64,000 bases of DNA, from the NCBI GenBank assembly GCA_963820795.1, contig CAWGBJ010000009.1, forward strand, positions 186,001 through 250,000, written 5' to 3'. The position numbers and the translations under genes are program-made. Of this stretch, positions 26,125-35,019 are shown piece by piece. Each line of letters starts with the position of its first letter. The first letter of the stretch is position 1. Below the pieces are notes generated by a model. It had not been told where the DNA came from. It worked only from the letters and a program-made list of their open reading frames with translations, and did no database searches. The DNA is from Roseiarcus sp963820795 (GTDB lineage Bacteria > Pseudomonadota > Alphaproteobacteria > Rhizobiales > Beijerinckiaceae).

Positions 26125-27126
26125 ATGTTGGAGCCGGCCGACCTCGAACTTGTTCATCTCACCAAACGCTATGGCGCCGCCACTGCGGTCGATTCGATCG
26201 ATCTCAGGGTTCCGGCAGGGGCCTATTGCTGTCTCTTGGGACCGTCGGGCTGCGGAAAGACGTCGACCCTGCGCATGATCGCCGGCCATGAGAGCGCGAC
26301 GGAAGGGGATATCCTCATCGGCCCGACGAACGTCACCGATTTGCCGCCAGCCAAACGCGGCACGGCGATGATGTTTCAGAGCTATGCGCTTTTCCCGCAT
26401 CTCTCCTGCCTCGACAACGTCGCCTTCTCGCTCAAGATGAAGGGCGTCGACAAGACGACCCGGCGCAAAAAAGCGATGGAGTTCCTGGATCTCGTCGCGA
26501 TGACGCCCTACGCCCAGCGCGTTCCGGCGCAATTGTCGGGCGGCCAGCAGCAACGCGTCGCCCTCGCCAGAGCGCTGGTCACCAATCCACAAATCCTGCT
26601 GTTGGACGAGCCGCTGTCGGCGCTCGATCCGTTCCTGCGCGTTCGCATGCGGGCCGAGCTTCGCCGCTTCCAGAAACAGCTCGACATCCCTTTCATCCAC
26701 GTGACGCACGGCCAGGACGAGGCGCTCGCGCTCGCCGATCTCGTGGTGGTGATGAACAAGGGGCGCATCGAGCAGATCGCCACGCCGCATGAGCTGTTCG
26801 AAAAGCCTGCGACGGAGTTCATCGCCCGGTTTCTCGGCGGTCACAACGTGATCGAGACGGCGCTCGGACCCGTCGCGGTGCGCTCCGACCGGATCACGCT
26901 CCGCCGCAACGGCGCCGGGGCAAATGAGGCCCGGCTCGTCGCAGCGGTGCGCGCGATCGAATATCAGGGCGCGCATTATCAGGTCGCGCTCGACCATCCG
27001 GGCCATACCGAACTGACGGCCCTCGTCAGCGACGAACAATTCGCCGGCGAACCGTTGACGGTCGGTGACAATGTTTCAGTGCTCTGGGCTGACAAGGATG
27101 TTCACGCGCTCAGCCCAGCGCCCTGA
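26125..27126 (+). CDS. ABC transporter ATP-binding protein (polyamine/opine PotA-type)
   Basis: 333 residues from ATG 26125 behind GAGG. Walker A GPSGCGKTST, Q-loop MFQSYALFPHLS, signature LSGGQQQRVALARAL, Walker B ILLLDEPLSALDP, and a C-terminal TOBE-like extension, the arrangement of PotA/FbpC-type ATPases. It energises the importer formed by the next three genes. An upstream in-frame ATG at 26047 would add 26 residues unlike the family, so it was not used. Confidence 0.92.
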   Translation: MLEPADLELVHLTKRYGAATAVDSIDLRVPAGAYCCLLGPSGCGKTSTLRMIAGHESATEGDILIGPTNVTDLPPAKRGTAMMFQSYALFPHLSCLDNVAFSLKMKGVDKTTRRKKAMEFLDLVAMTPYAQRVPAQLSGGQQQRVALARALVTNPQILLLDEPLSALDPFLRVRMRAELRRFQKQLDIPFIHVTHGQDEALALADLVVVMNKGRIEQIATPHELFEKPATEFIARFLGGHNVIETALGPVAVRSDRITLRRNGAGANEARLVAAVRAIEYQGAHYQVALDHPGHTELTALVSDEQFAGEPLTVGDNVSVLWADKDVHALSPAP

Positions 27127-27154
27127 AACGACTGCGAACCAGGAGGAGAAAGCG

Positions 27155-28450
27155 ATGTCGATGAAGCGTAATAAGATGGCGAAGGGTCTGTCCCGTCGCG
27201 CCGTGCTCAAGGGAGCCGCGGGCCTCGCGGGCGCCGCTGCGGGGTCGGGGGCGATAACCGGCTTCCCCGCGGTCTGGTCGCAGGAAGAGAAGGTGCTGCG
27301 TTACCTCGGCACCGCCGTCAACCAGTCGGACGACATCACCAAGAAGGTGAAGGCGGACACCGGCATCACCATCCAGAACATCGTGGCGACCACCGACGAC
27401 GTTACGAAGCGGGTCATCACGCAGCCGAACTCTTTCGACATTCTCGACACCGAATATTTCAGCCTGAAGAAGCTGGTGCCGTCGGGCAACATCCTGCCGA
27501 TGGACGCCAAGAAGATCAAGGAATTCGACAACATCACGCCGGTCTTCACCAAGGGCCAGTTGCCCAACGGCAAGGTCATCGGCGACCAGGGCACCGCGCC
27601 GAAGAAAGTGATGTTCGTCGAAAGCGAGCATTCGACCAAATTCTCGCCGACCCCCACCGAATGGGTGACCTTGATCCCGACCGTCTACAACGCCGACACG
27701 CTTGGCATCCGGCCGGACCTGATCAAGCGTCCGATCAACAACTGGTCGGAATTGCTCAACCCCGAGTTCAAGGGCAAGGCGGCGATCCTCAACATTCCTT
27801 CGATCGGCATCATGGACGCCGCGATGGTGGTCGAGTCGCTCGGCAAGTACAAATATCCCGACAAGGGCAACATGACCAAGCCCGAGATCGACATGACGAT
27901 GGGCGTCCTGACCGAAGCCAAGAAGGCCGGTCAGTTCCGCGCGTTCTGGAAAGACTTCAACGAAAGCGTCAATCTGATGGCTTCGGGGGAGACGGTCATC
28001 CAGTCGATGTGGTCGCCCGCCGTGACGGCTGTCCGCACCAAGGGCATTCCTTGCATCTTCCAGCCGCTGAAAGAGGGCTACCGTTCCTGGGCCTCGGGCT
28101 TCTGCATGTCCAAGGGCGTGACGCCCAAGCAGGCCGAATGGGTTTATGAGTTCGTCAATTGGTACCTGTCGGGATGGGCGGGCGCCTATCTCAACCGGCA
28201 AGGCTACTATTCGGCGGTCCTTTCCACGGCCAAGGCCAACATGGAGCCCTACGAATGGGCCTATTGGATGGAAGGCAAACCGGCCGAGAAGGACATCCAC
28301 GCGCCTGACGGCTCGCTGCTCGAAAAGGCCGGCGCGGTCCGGGACGGCGGCTCCTATGACGACCGCATGGGCAACGTCGCCTGCTGGAACGCGGTCATGG
28401 ACGAGAACGACTACATGGTCCGCAAATGGAATGAGTTCATCGCGGCCTGA
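27155..28450 (+). CDS. ABC transporter substrate-binding protein (PotD/extracellular solute-binding type)
   Basis: 431 residues, ATG 27155 preceded by AGGAGGAG. Tat-type signal: SRRAVLKGAAGLAGAAAG, cleaved before the mature sequence QEEKVLRYLG. The body has the cluster-D solute-binding pattern (FDILDTEYFSLKKLV, PTVYNADTLGIRPD, NWSELLNPEFKGKAAI, MWSPAVTAVRTKGIP). Ligands in this group include putrescine, spermidine and opines; the specific ligand here is unknown. Located 28 bases after the ATPase, in the usual order of such operons. Confidence 0.91.
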   Translation: MSMKRNKMAKGLSRRAVLKGAAGLAGAAAGSGAITGFPAVWSQEEKVLRYLGTAVNQSDDITKKVKADTGITIQNIVATTDDVTKRVITQPNSFDILDTEYFSLKKLVPSGNILPMDAKKIKEFDNITPVFTKGQLPNGKVIGDQGTAPKKVMFVESEHSTKFSPTPTEWVTLIPTVYNADTLGIRPDLIKRPINNWSELLNPEFKGKAAILNIPSIGIMDAAMVVESLGKYKYPDKGNMTKPEIDMTMGVLTEAKKAGQFRAFWKDFNESVNLMASGETVIQSMWSPAVTAVRTKGIPCIFQPLKEGYRSWASGFCMSKGVTPKQAEWVYEFVNWYLSGWAGAYLNRQGYYSAVLSTAKANMEPYEWAYWMEGKPAEKDIHAPDGSLLEKAGAVRDGGSYDDRMGNVACWNAVMDENDYMVRKWNEFIAA

Positions 28451-28542
28451 GGCGGAATCTGGTCTTCCGAACTCAACTCTATTCGCTCGTCCCCTTTGCG
28501 TTTTTGCGGCAGCGGGGACGAGCGCGGAACCTTCGGCTTCGA

Positions 28543-29439
28543 ATGATGACCGCCAGGAGCGCCATCGACAGAACGGGAGTGCCGGGGTGGCTTCAGGCCA
28601 TGCCGTTCGGCCTCGTGTTTCTGTTCTTCTTTGTCATCCCTCTCATCCTCGTCATCATTGTCAGTTTCTGGGACTACAACGATTACGAAATGCTGCCATC
28701 CTTCACCTCGCGCAGCTACACCGAGACTTTCGAGGGATGCCTCACCCAGTTGCCGGATCTCTGCACGATCCTGAAGACCTACATATCGACGGCGAAATTC
28801 TGCTTCATCGTCTGGCTGTCGACGCTGATCATCGGCTTCACCGTCGCCTATTTCCTCGCCTTTCATGTGAGGACCGTGACCATGCAGATGGTCCTGTTTC
28901 TCGTCTGCACGATTCCGTTCTGGACCTCGAACGTGATCCGCATGATCTCGTGGATTCCGTTACTCGGACGCAACGGGCTCGTGAACCTGGCGCTGACGCG
29001 CGCCCACCTCGTCGACAAGCCGGTCGAATGGCTGCTTTACTCTCCATTCTCGGTGGGCCTCGCCTTTACCCATCTCTTCACCTTCTTCATGGTGGTGCCG
29101 ATCTTCAATTCGATGATGCGCATCGATCGCCGGCTCGTCGAGGCGGCCTACGATTCCGGCGCCTCCGCCTGGCAGACCCTGTGGAATTTGATCGTTCCGC
29201 TCTCCAAGCCGGGGATCGTCATCGGTTCGATCTTCGTCGTGACGATCGTGATGGGGGATTTCATCACGTTCGACGTGATGGGCGGCGAGCAGATCGCCTC
29301 CGCCGGCAAAGTCGTGGAGACGCGGCTGAACGCCCTGCAATTCCCCCCTGCGGCAGCGAACGCGGTCATTCTCTTGGCCGTCACGCTGCTGATCATCGTC
29401 GGCCTCAACCGCATCGTCGACGTGCGGAAGGAGCTATAA
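28543..29439 (+). CDS. ABC transporter permease (PotB-type)
   Basis: 298 residues, about six membrane spans. Family landmarks: FGLVFLFFFVIPLILVIIVS at the N-terminus and the ATPase-contact EAA loop VEAAYDSGASAWQTLWNLIV. First inner-membrane subunit of the importer. ATG 28543 (or the adjacent 28546) was chosen over an upstream start at 28504 because the extra residues are Arg-rich and unlike the family. The next permease starts one base after the stop. Confidence 0.9.
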   Translation: MMTARSAIDRTGVPGWLQAMPFGLVFLFFFVIPLILVIIVSFWDYNDYEMLPSFTSRSYTETFEGCLTQLPDLCTILKTYISTAKFCFIVWLSTLIIGFTVAYFLAFHVRTVTMQMVLFLVCTIPFWTSNVIRMISWIPLLGRNGLVNLALTRAHLVDKPVEWLLYSPFSVGLAFTHLFTFFMVVPIFNSMMRIDRRLVEAAYDSGASAWQTLWNLIVPLSKPGIVIGSIFVVTIVMGDFITFDVMGGEQIASAGKVVETRLNALQFPPAAANAVILLAVTLLIIVGLNRIVDVRKEL

Positions 29440-29440
29440 C

Positions 29441-30325
29441 ATGGGCGGCGAACGATCCCCGGCGTTTTACTGGCTGGCGGCCTTCTTCGCCGCGTTCGTT
29501 CTGTTTCTCTACGGCCCGATGATCGTCATCTTCATCCTGTCCTTCCAGGGTCCGACCGGCGGCCTGACCTTCCCCTTGAACGGCTTGTCCGTCCATTGGT
29601 TCGAACGGCTGTGGCATGGCGGCGGCATCGTCGACATCAGCGGCGCCTTCGAGCGCTCGCTCAAGCTCGGCCTGGTGGTGATGGTTCTCACCGTTCTGCT
29701 GTCGCTCAGCGCAGGCCTCGCCTTCCGCAAGCGGTTCAACGGCTCGGACCTCCTGTTCTTCGTTGCCGTCGCCAGCCTCATCGTGCCGTCGATCGTCACG
29801 TCCTTGGGGATAGCGCTGGAGTTCCGCCTGCTTGACGATTTTCTCAAGAACCATGCGCCCGATTGGCTGGCCGGAAACCTGAAGACGACCATGGGGCTCT
29901 TCACCTCCGGACTCGGCGCGCATCTCACCTGGACCCTTCCGTTCGGCCTCCTGGTGATGTTCGCGATCTTCAATCGGTTCGACAGCCGCTACGAAGAGGC
30001 GGCGCGCGACCTCGGGGCGACGCCGTGGCAGACATTGCGCCATGTCGTCCTGCCGATCATTCTGCCTTCGGTGATTGGCGTTGGGCTTTTCGGCTTCACC
30101 CTCTCATGGGATGAGATCGCCCGCTCGAGCCAGGCAATGGGCGAGCACAATACGCTGCCTATGGAGCTGCAGGCCCTGACGACGACCGTGACGACGCCGG
30201 AGATTTACGCTCTCGGCACCGCGACGACAGGCGTGTCATTCGGCGTCATCGCCCTGGCGCTGCTCGCGATCACGTTCATTCGCGCCCGTCAGGCTCGATA
30301 CGGCTCCGACGCCGGTCAGGCGTGA
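29441..30325 (+). CDS. ABC transporter permease (PotC-type)
   Basis: 294 residues with about six spans; EAA loop EEAARDLGATPWQTLRHVVL and C-terminal TGVSFGVIALALLAITFI. Second membrane subunit of the importer. It begins one base after the preceding stop, so the two permeases are translationally coupled. The ~195 bases that follow (30326-30519) contain no recognisable gene. Confidence 0.91.
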   Translation: MGGERSPAFYWLAAFFAAFVLFLYGPMIVIFILSFQGPTGGLTFPLNGLSVHWFERLWHGGGIVDISGAFERSLKLGLVVMVLTVLLSLSAGLAFRKRFNGSDLLFFVAVASLIVPSIVTSLGIALEFRLLDDFLKNHAPDWLAGNLKTTMGLFTSGLGAHLTWTLPFGLLVMFAIFNRFDSRYEEAARDLGATPWQTLRHVVLPIILPSVIGVGLFGFTLSWDEIARSSQAMGEHNTLPMELQALTTTVTTPEIYALGTATTGVSFGVIALALLAITFIRARQARYGSDAGQA

Positions 30326-30519
30326 TATCTCCGCGGGCCATGCCAGGCGCGCGAAGCGCCAGCAATCATCGCCAGGCGGCATGAGAGTCCGCCGATCGCG
30401 AACACGAGACCGAGGGAAGAAAACCGGCCTCAATCCCACCCACCTCGTCCTGACGCGCTCTTGCGAAGAAAGAGCCTCGAAGGACGCTCCAGAGCGCGCC
30501 TCCGGTTGGGCAGCCTAGC

Positions 30520-31094
30520 TCACACGCTCTCCTTTGGACCCCTCTTCGCAAGCGCCACGAGCGCTGAGAAATCCCCGCGCATGTAGGCCTCCTTCTTTGC
30601 CCTCGACCAACCCTTGATCCGCTTCTCGGCCGCGATCGCGTCGACGATCCGTTCGTAGCGTTCGGAAAAGACTAGGGGCTCGCGTCAGCCGAATCGAAGG
30701 GTCGCGCCTTCTCCCCTTGCGGGAGAAGGTGGCCGGCGTGGCCGGCCGGATGAGGGGTCGCGGCGCAAGCCGCGGCTTTGGATCTTGAAATCATCTTGCC
30801 CTCATCTGTGGACGAAAAAATTGCGCACGGCAGGCAGCAAGCCGGCGCTCGCGCGCCAGACCCCTCATCCGTCGTTGCTTCGCAACGCCACCTTCCCCCG
30901 CAAGGGGGGAAGGGTCGCACGCCTCCAATTTGGCCGACGCGCGCCACTGGTTCTACTGGCCTGCGGGTCAACGTGTAGCGGGGCATCAGGCCTTGCGCGT
31001 GCTCGCTCACGCGCTCTTCAACCGAGCGTCGCGTGATGCCGGTGTAATAGCTGGCGTCGGAGCACAGGACGATATAGATCGACGCCCCGCCCAA
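30520..31094 (-). pseudogene. GIY-YIG nuclease-family gene interrupted by a MITE-like element
   Basis: The 5' half encodes the GIY-YIG core: IYIVLCSDASYYTGITRRS then VEERVSEHAQGLMPRYTLTR. Protein similarity stops at RRPVE and resumes after a 270-base insertion (30676-30945) with LVFSERYERIVDAIAAEKR, IKGWSRAKKEAYMRGDF and a TGA at 30520-30522. Removing the insertion and one copy of its 5-base flank restores a continuous protein of about 100 residues, the normal family length. Because the net insertion is 275 bases, the frame is lost. These small nucleases are of unknown cellular role. The start is a TTG (31094). Confidence 0.85.
30676..30945. mobile_element. MITE-like palindromic element with terminal inverted repeats
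   Basis: 270 bases bounded by imperfect terminal inverted repeats of about 24 bases (GGCTCGCGTCAGCCGAATCG at one end, GGCGCGCGTCGGCCAAATTG reading in from the other) and flanked by a near-identical 5-base duplication, ACTAG / ACTGG (30671-30675 and 30946-30950). Inside are two inverted hairpin units with the common 'CTTCTCCCCTTGCGGGAG' and 'CCCCTCATCCG' motifs. It has no coding capacity and disrupts the GIY-YIG gene. Confidence 0.8.
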
Positions 31095-31194
31095 CTGTCC
31101 CTCCCGTCAGTTCAAATCATATCGCGCGCCGTTCTCTGAAGACACGCGTCCATGGCGCCTTCTGGATTCGTCCTTCGAGGCCGCTTCGCGGCGT

Positions 31195-31213
31195 CCCCGG
31201 ACTTGATCCGGGG
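31195..31213. repeat. Small REP-like hairpin
   Basis: CCCCGGA-CTTGA-TCCGGGG, a perfect 7-bp stem with a 5-base loop in the 240-base gap between the GIY-YIG gene and dihydropyrimidinase. It resembles the REP core used elsewhere in the window. It could act as a terminator, but no T-run follows on either strand. Confidence 0.5.
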
Positions 31214-31334
31214 GTCGCCGGGGTGGTGGGGGTGGCGCCGGATCATTGAACGCGGAACGGCTTGCGGGAGCTTGTAAAGCCCGGCCGTCAAGGCTCGACT
31301 GCCCGGGAATCTGCCCCGGTACAGGCAACGTTCG

Positions 31335-32747
31335 TTAGGCCCCTGTCGCGTGCGACGTCGCCCGGGCGAGGAATTGTCCATGTCGGGGCGACCCGACCAC
31401 GTTCCCCTCGTCCATCACGACAGAGCCGCGAACCAGCGTCTTGATCGGCCAGCCGGTGACTTCGAAACCTTCGTAGGGCGTGTAATCGCTGCCGTGCTGC
31501 ATGAGGTCCTGCGTCAGCGTCACTTTCCTTGCGGGGTCCCAAATCGCGATGTCGGCATCGGCGCCGACCATGACAGAGCCCTTGCGCGGATAGAGCCCAT
31601 ACATCTTGGCGTGGCTGGTCGCGGTGAGGGCCACGAACTCCGGCAGCGAGATCCGGCCTTTCGAGACGCCCTCAGAGAACAGGAGGGGAAGCCGCGCAGC
31701 TACGCCGGGAATGCCGTTGGGAACCCAGCGGAAGGAAGTGCGCGCTTTCGGGCCTGTCTTGCCCGCGTCGTCATCGAAGCGGAACGGGCAATGATCGGAC
31801 GAGAACGTCTGGAATACGCCCGTTTCCAGCCCGCGCCAGATCGCCGCTTGAGATTCCCGGTCGCGCGGCGGCGGCGAGCAGACATATTTCGCCCCGCTCA
31901 TATCCATGTTGAGACCCTTGAGGTCCTCGGCCGTCAGAACGAGATATTGCGGGCAGGTCTCGGCGTAGATCTTGAGGCCACGTCGGCGCGCCCATTGAAT
32001 CTGCTCCATCGCCTCGCGGCCCGAGACGTGCACGATCATGATCGGAATGCCGACAAGTTCGGCATGCGAGATCGCGCGATGGGTCGCCTCGCGTTCGACC
32101 AGTTCGGGCCGCGACTCGGCATGATAGAACGAGTGGGTCTTGCCTTCGCGCTCGAGTTGGTCGGACATATATTTGATCTGGTCGTAGCCTTCGGCATGCA
32201 CCATGACCAGCGCGCCCTGTTCGCGCGCGACGGTGAACACGTCGAGCATTTGCCGATCGGTCAGAACCAGATCGTCATAGGTCATGAAGACCTTGAATGA
32301 CGGGTAACCCGAGCTGACCAGCGCCGGAAGCTCCTGGCCGAGCGCCGCGGGCGTCGGATCGGTGACAATGAGATGGAAGCCGTAGTCGACATAGGACTGG
32401 TCCCGCGCCTTGAGATGATAATCCTCGACGGATTGTCGCAAAGAATGGCCGCGTTGCTGCAGCGCAAAGGAGATGACGGTGGTATTGCCTCCCGCCGCTG
32501 CGCTGCGCGTTCCGCTTTCGAAACCGTCCGCCATGACGATGCCGGGACCCATCGGCTGCGCAAGATGCACGTGGCTGTCGATCCCGCCCGGCAGCACCAG
32601 CAGACCCGAGGCGTCGATCTCTTCGGCGGCGCCCGGCAGGCCCTCGCCGAGGGCGACAATTCGTCCCGCCTTGACGCCGACGTCGCACCTGCCGACATCG
32701 GCGGCCGTGGCGACAGTGCCGCCCCGAATAACCAGATCAAGGTCCAA
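31335..32747 (-). CDS. hydA: Dihydropyrimidinase / D-hydantoinase
   Basis: 470 residues, cyclic amidohydrolase that opens dihydropyrimidine or hydantoin rings. Metal site: DSHVHLAQ (HxH), carboxylated-Lys candidate in FKVFMTYDD, then VHAEG, MIVHVSG and the Asp in FSSDHCPF. Length matches the family. It lies just downstream of a polyamine-type ABC importer and near an acyl-CoA dehydrogenase, but no other reductive pyrimidine gene (beta-ureidopropionase, dihydropyrimidine dehydrogenase) is present in the window, so the physiological substrate is open. Confidence 0.92.
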   Translation of the reverse strand: MDLDLVIRGGTVATAADVGRCDVGVKAGRIVALGEGLPGAAEEIDASGLLVLPGGIDSHVHLAQPMGPGIVMADGFESGTRSAAAGGNTTVISFALQQRGHSLRQSVEDYHLKARDQSYVDYGFHLIVTDPTPAALGQELPALVSSGYPSFKVFMTYDDLVLTDRQMLDVFTVAREQGALVMVHAEGYDQIKYMSDQLEREGKTHSFYHAESRPELVEREATHRAISHAELVGIPIMIVHVSGREAMEQIQWARRRGLKIYAETCPQYLVLTAEDLKGLNMDMSGAKYVCSPPPRDRESQAAIWRGLETGVFQTFSSDHCPFRFDDDAGKTGPKARTSFRWVPNGIPGVAARLPLLFSEGVSKGRISLPEFVALTATSHAKMYGLYPRKGSVMVGADADIAIWDPARKVTLTQDLMQHGSDYTPYEGFEVTGWPIKTLVRGSVVMDEGNVVGSPRHGQFLARATSHATGA

Positions 32748-32979
32748 GGCTTTCTCCCGATGTCTTTGCGATCGGATATGTCGGTACAGAAATTCGCCGC
32801 GGACTCACGGCGAGCCATGGGTGAGCACGAGGATTTGATGGCTGCCGTCCGCGAATGGGACACTGCCGGCTCTTAGCGCCCTGTCAACAAGGACTGCAAA
32901 AAGACAGACGTCAAGAGTTGGAAATGATATCCGATCGCTCCGGACCGCGAGCGGGGCACATTTTTCCGGGAGGCGAGGG

Positions 32980-34143
32980 ATGCGGGTGTTGGATGTCGAT
33001 CGGGCGGAGTTCCTGAGGGACGAAGACATCGTCATCTTCGAGGATTCGGTGGCGAAGTTTCTCGACCAACACGCGCCGTCCTCACGCGTCGAAAAATGGC
33101 GCGAGGCCGGAATCGTCGAGCGTGCGATATGGCGCGAGGCGGGCGAAGCCGGCTTGTTGTGCCTTGCCGTTCCGGAGGCCTATGGCGGCGCCGGCGGCGA
33201 CTTTCGCCATGAAGTCATCCTGATGGAGCAGATCGCCGCGAAGGAGGTCAGCGGCTTTGCCGCCTCGCTGCACAACGCAATCGTTGCGCCCTACATCCTC
33301 CACTACGGCTCCGAAGAGCAGAAACGGAAATGGCTGCCGAAGATGGCGTCCGGCGAATTCATCGGCGCCATCGCCATGTCCGAACCGGGCGCGGGATCGG
33401 ACCTGCAGGGGATCAAGACTTCGGCCCAGCTGCACGGCAATCACTATGTCATCAACGGGCAGAAGACTTTCATCAGCAATGGGCAGCTCGCCGACCTGAT
33501 CATCGTCGTCGCCAAGACCGAGCCTGCGCGCGGCGCGAAGGGAACGTCGCTCATCGTTGTCGAAACGGCCGGAGCGGAGGGCTTCAGTCGCGGGCGCAAT
33601 CTCGACAAGATCGGGATGGAGGCGCAGGATACGTCGGAGCTCTTCTTCGACGATGTGCGCGTGCCGACCTCGAACCTTCTCGGCGCGCAAGCAGGGCAGG
33701 GCTTCGTCCAGCTGATGCAGCAATTGCCGCAGGAGCGCCTGACGATCGGCGTCTCGGGCGTCGCGGTGATGGAACGGGCGCTGGAGCTGACGATCGCCTA
33801 TGTGAAGGAGCGCAAGGCGTTCGGCCAGCGGCTGATCGACTTTCAGAACACCCAATTCAAGCTGGCCGAATGCAAGACCGAAGCGACGGTCGCGCGCATC
33901 TTCATCGACCGGCTGATCGGCCTGCATCTCCAGGGCAAGCTCGACGCCGCAACCGCGTCGATGGCCAAATACTGGGTGTCGGACCTGGAGAACAAGGTGG
34001 TCGATGCCTGCCTCCAGCTCTTCGGCGGCTACGGCTACATGAACGAATATCCAATCGCGCGGATGTTTCGCGACAGCCGGGTGCAAAGAATCTATGGCGG
34101 CGCCAACGAGATCATGAAGGTGTTGATCGCCCGCACCCTGTGA
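32980..34143 (+). CDS. Acyl-CoA dehydrogenase
   Basis: 387 residues of the flavin-dependent acyl-CoA dehydrogenase family: substrate/FAD motifs IAMSEPGAGSDLQGIKTSA and GGYGYMNEYPIARMFRD, with the C-terminal RIYGGANEIMK. The YVKERKAFGQRLIDFQ segment is typical of medium/short-chain members. ATG 32980 follows an AGGGATG context with GGGAGGCGAGG upstream. Divergent from dihydropyrimidinase (about 230 bases between starts) and convergent with the SDR that follows. Chain length specificity not inferable. Confidence 0.93.
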   Translation: MRVLDVDRAEFLRDEDIVIFEDSVAKFLDQHAPSSRVEKWREAGIVERAIWREAGEAGLLCLAVPEAYGGAGGDFRHEVILMEQIAAKEVSGFAASLHNAIVAPYILHYGSEEQKRKWLPKMASGEFIGAIAMSEPGAGSDLQGIKTSAQLHGNHYVINGQKTFISNGQLADLIIVVAKTEPARGAKGTSLIVVETAGAEGFSRGRNLDKIGMEAQDTSELFFDDVRVPTSNLLGAQAGQGFVQLMQQLPQERLTIGVSGVAVMERALELTIAYVKERKAFGQRLIDFQNTQFKLAECKTEATVARIFIDRLIGLHLQGKLDAATASMAKYWVSDLENKVVDACLQLFGGYGYMNEYPIARMFRDSRVQRIYGGANEIMKVLIARTL

Positions 34144-34157
34144 GGCGCCGCAGCGGA

Positions 34158-34931
34158 CTAGCCGGCGATGGTCGCGCCGCCGTCGACGACGATCGTCTGC
34201 CCGGTCATGAACGAACCCGCCTTGGAGGCCAGGAACACCGCCGCGCCGGCGATTTCGTCGGGCTCGCCGATCCGCCGGAGCGGCGTCATCGCCGTCACCG
34301 TCTTCAGCGTTTCCGGGTTCTCCCACAAAGCCCGGGCGAAGTCGGTCCTGACGAGGCCGGGGGCGATGCAATTGACCCGCACGTTGTGCCGGCCCAACTC
34401 GACTGCGAGGTTCCGCGCCAGCTGGAAGTCCGCGGCCTTCGAGATATTGTAGGCGCCGATCACCGGCGAGCCTTTGAGCCCGCCGATCGAGGAGACGATG
34501 ATGATCGATCCCTCCTTCCGCGCGATCATCGCCGGCGCGGCCATCTGCACGAGCCAATGGTTGGCGAGCACGTTGTTGTCGAGGATCTTGCGGAACTGCT
34601 CGTCGGAAATGCCGGACATCGGCCCGTAGTGCGGGTTGGACGCGGCGTTGCAGACGAGGATGTCGATGGTTCCGAGGCGCCGCTCGGTTTCATCGACAAG
34701 GCGCCGCAGCTCCTCCTTGGACGAGATATTGGCGGCGACGGCGATCGCGGCCTCGCGTCCCAGCCTGCCGTTGATCGCCTCGGCCGCCTCGGCGCAGGCC
34801 GCGGCCTTGCGCGACGAGACCACGACCGAGGCGCCGTGCTCGGCGAGCCGCTCGGCGATCGCCCGGCCGATGCCGCGCGAAGAGCCAGTCACGACCGCGA
34901 CGCGGCCGGCCAGATCGAACAGGCTGCTCAT
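34158..34931 (-). CDS. Short-chain dehydrogenase/reductase (SDR)
   Basis: 257 residues. Classical SDR: TGSSRGIGRAIAERLAEHGA nucleotide motif, NAAS in place of NNAG, catalytic YNISK (Tyr and Lys), and the C-terminal FMTGQTIVVDGGATI. Oxidises or reduces an alcohol/ketone using NAD(P)H. It is convergent with the acyl-CoA dehydrogenase (14 bases between stops). It resembles FabG-like and glucose-dehydrogenase-like enzymes; substrate unknown. A GGGAGGGG site precedes the ATG. Confidence 0.91.
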   Translation of the reverse strand: MSSLFDLAGRVAVVTGSSRGIGRAIAERLAEHGASVVVSSRKAAACAEAAEAINGRLGREAAIAVAANISSKEELRRLVDETERRLGTIDILVCNAASNPHYGPMSGISDEQFRKILDNNVLANHWLVQMAAPAMIARKEGSIIIVSSIGGLKGSPVIGAYNISKAADFQLARNLAVELGRHNVRVNCIAPGLVRTDFARALWENPETLKTVTAMTPLRRIGEPDEIAGAAVFLASKAGSFMTGQTIVVDGGATIAG

Positions 34932-35019
34932 GTCCCCTCCCTGCCTAACGGCTTATCGGATCGAGCTTACGAGAAAGGAGCTTCTCATCCAAGCCGCCTC
35001 GGCGTCGCGCCCGACAAGG

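Noticed and set aside
30326..30519. Short plus- and minus-strand frames after the ABC permease
   Set aside because: No motif, no ribosome site, composition not gene-like.
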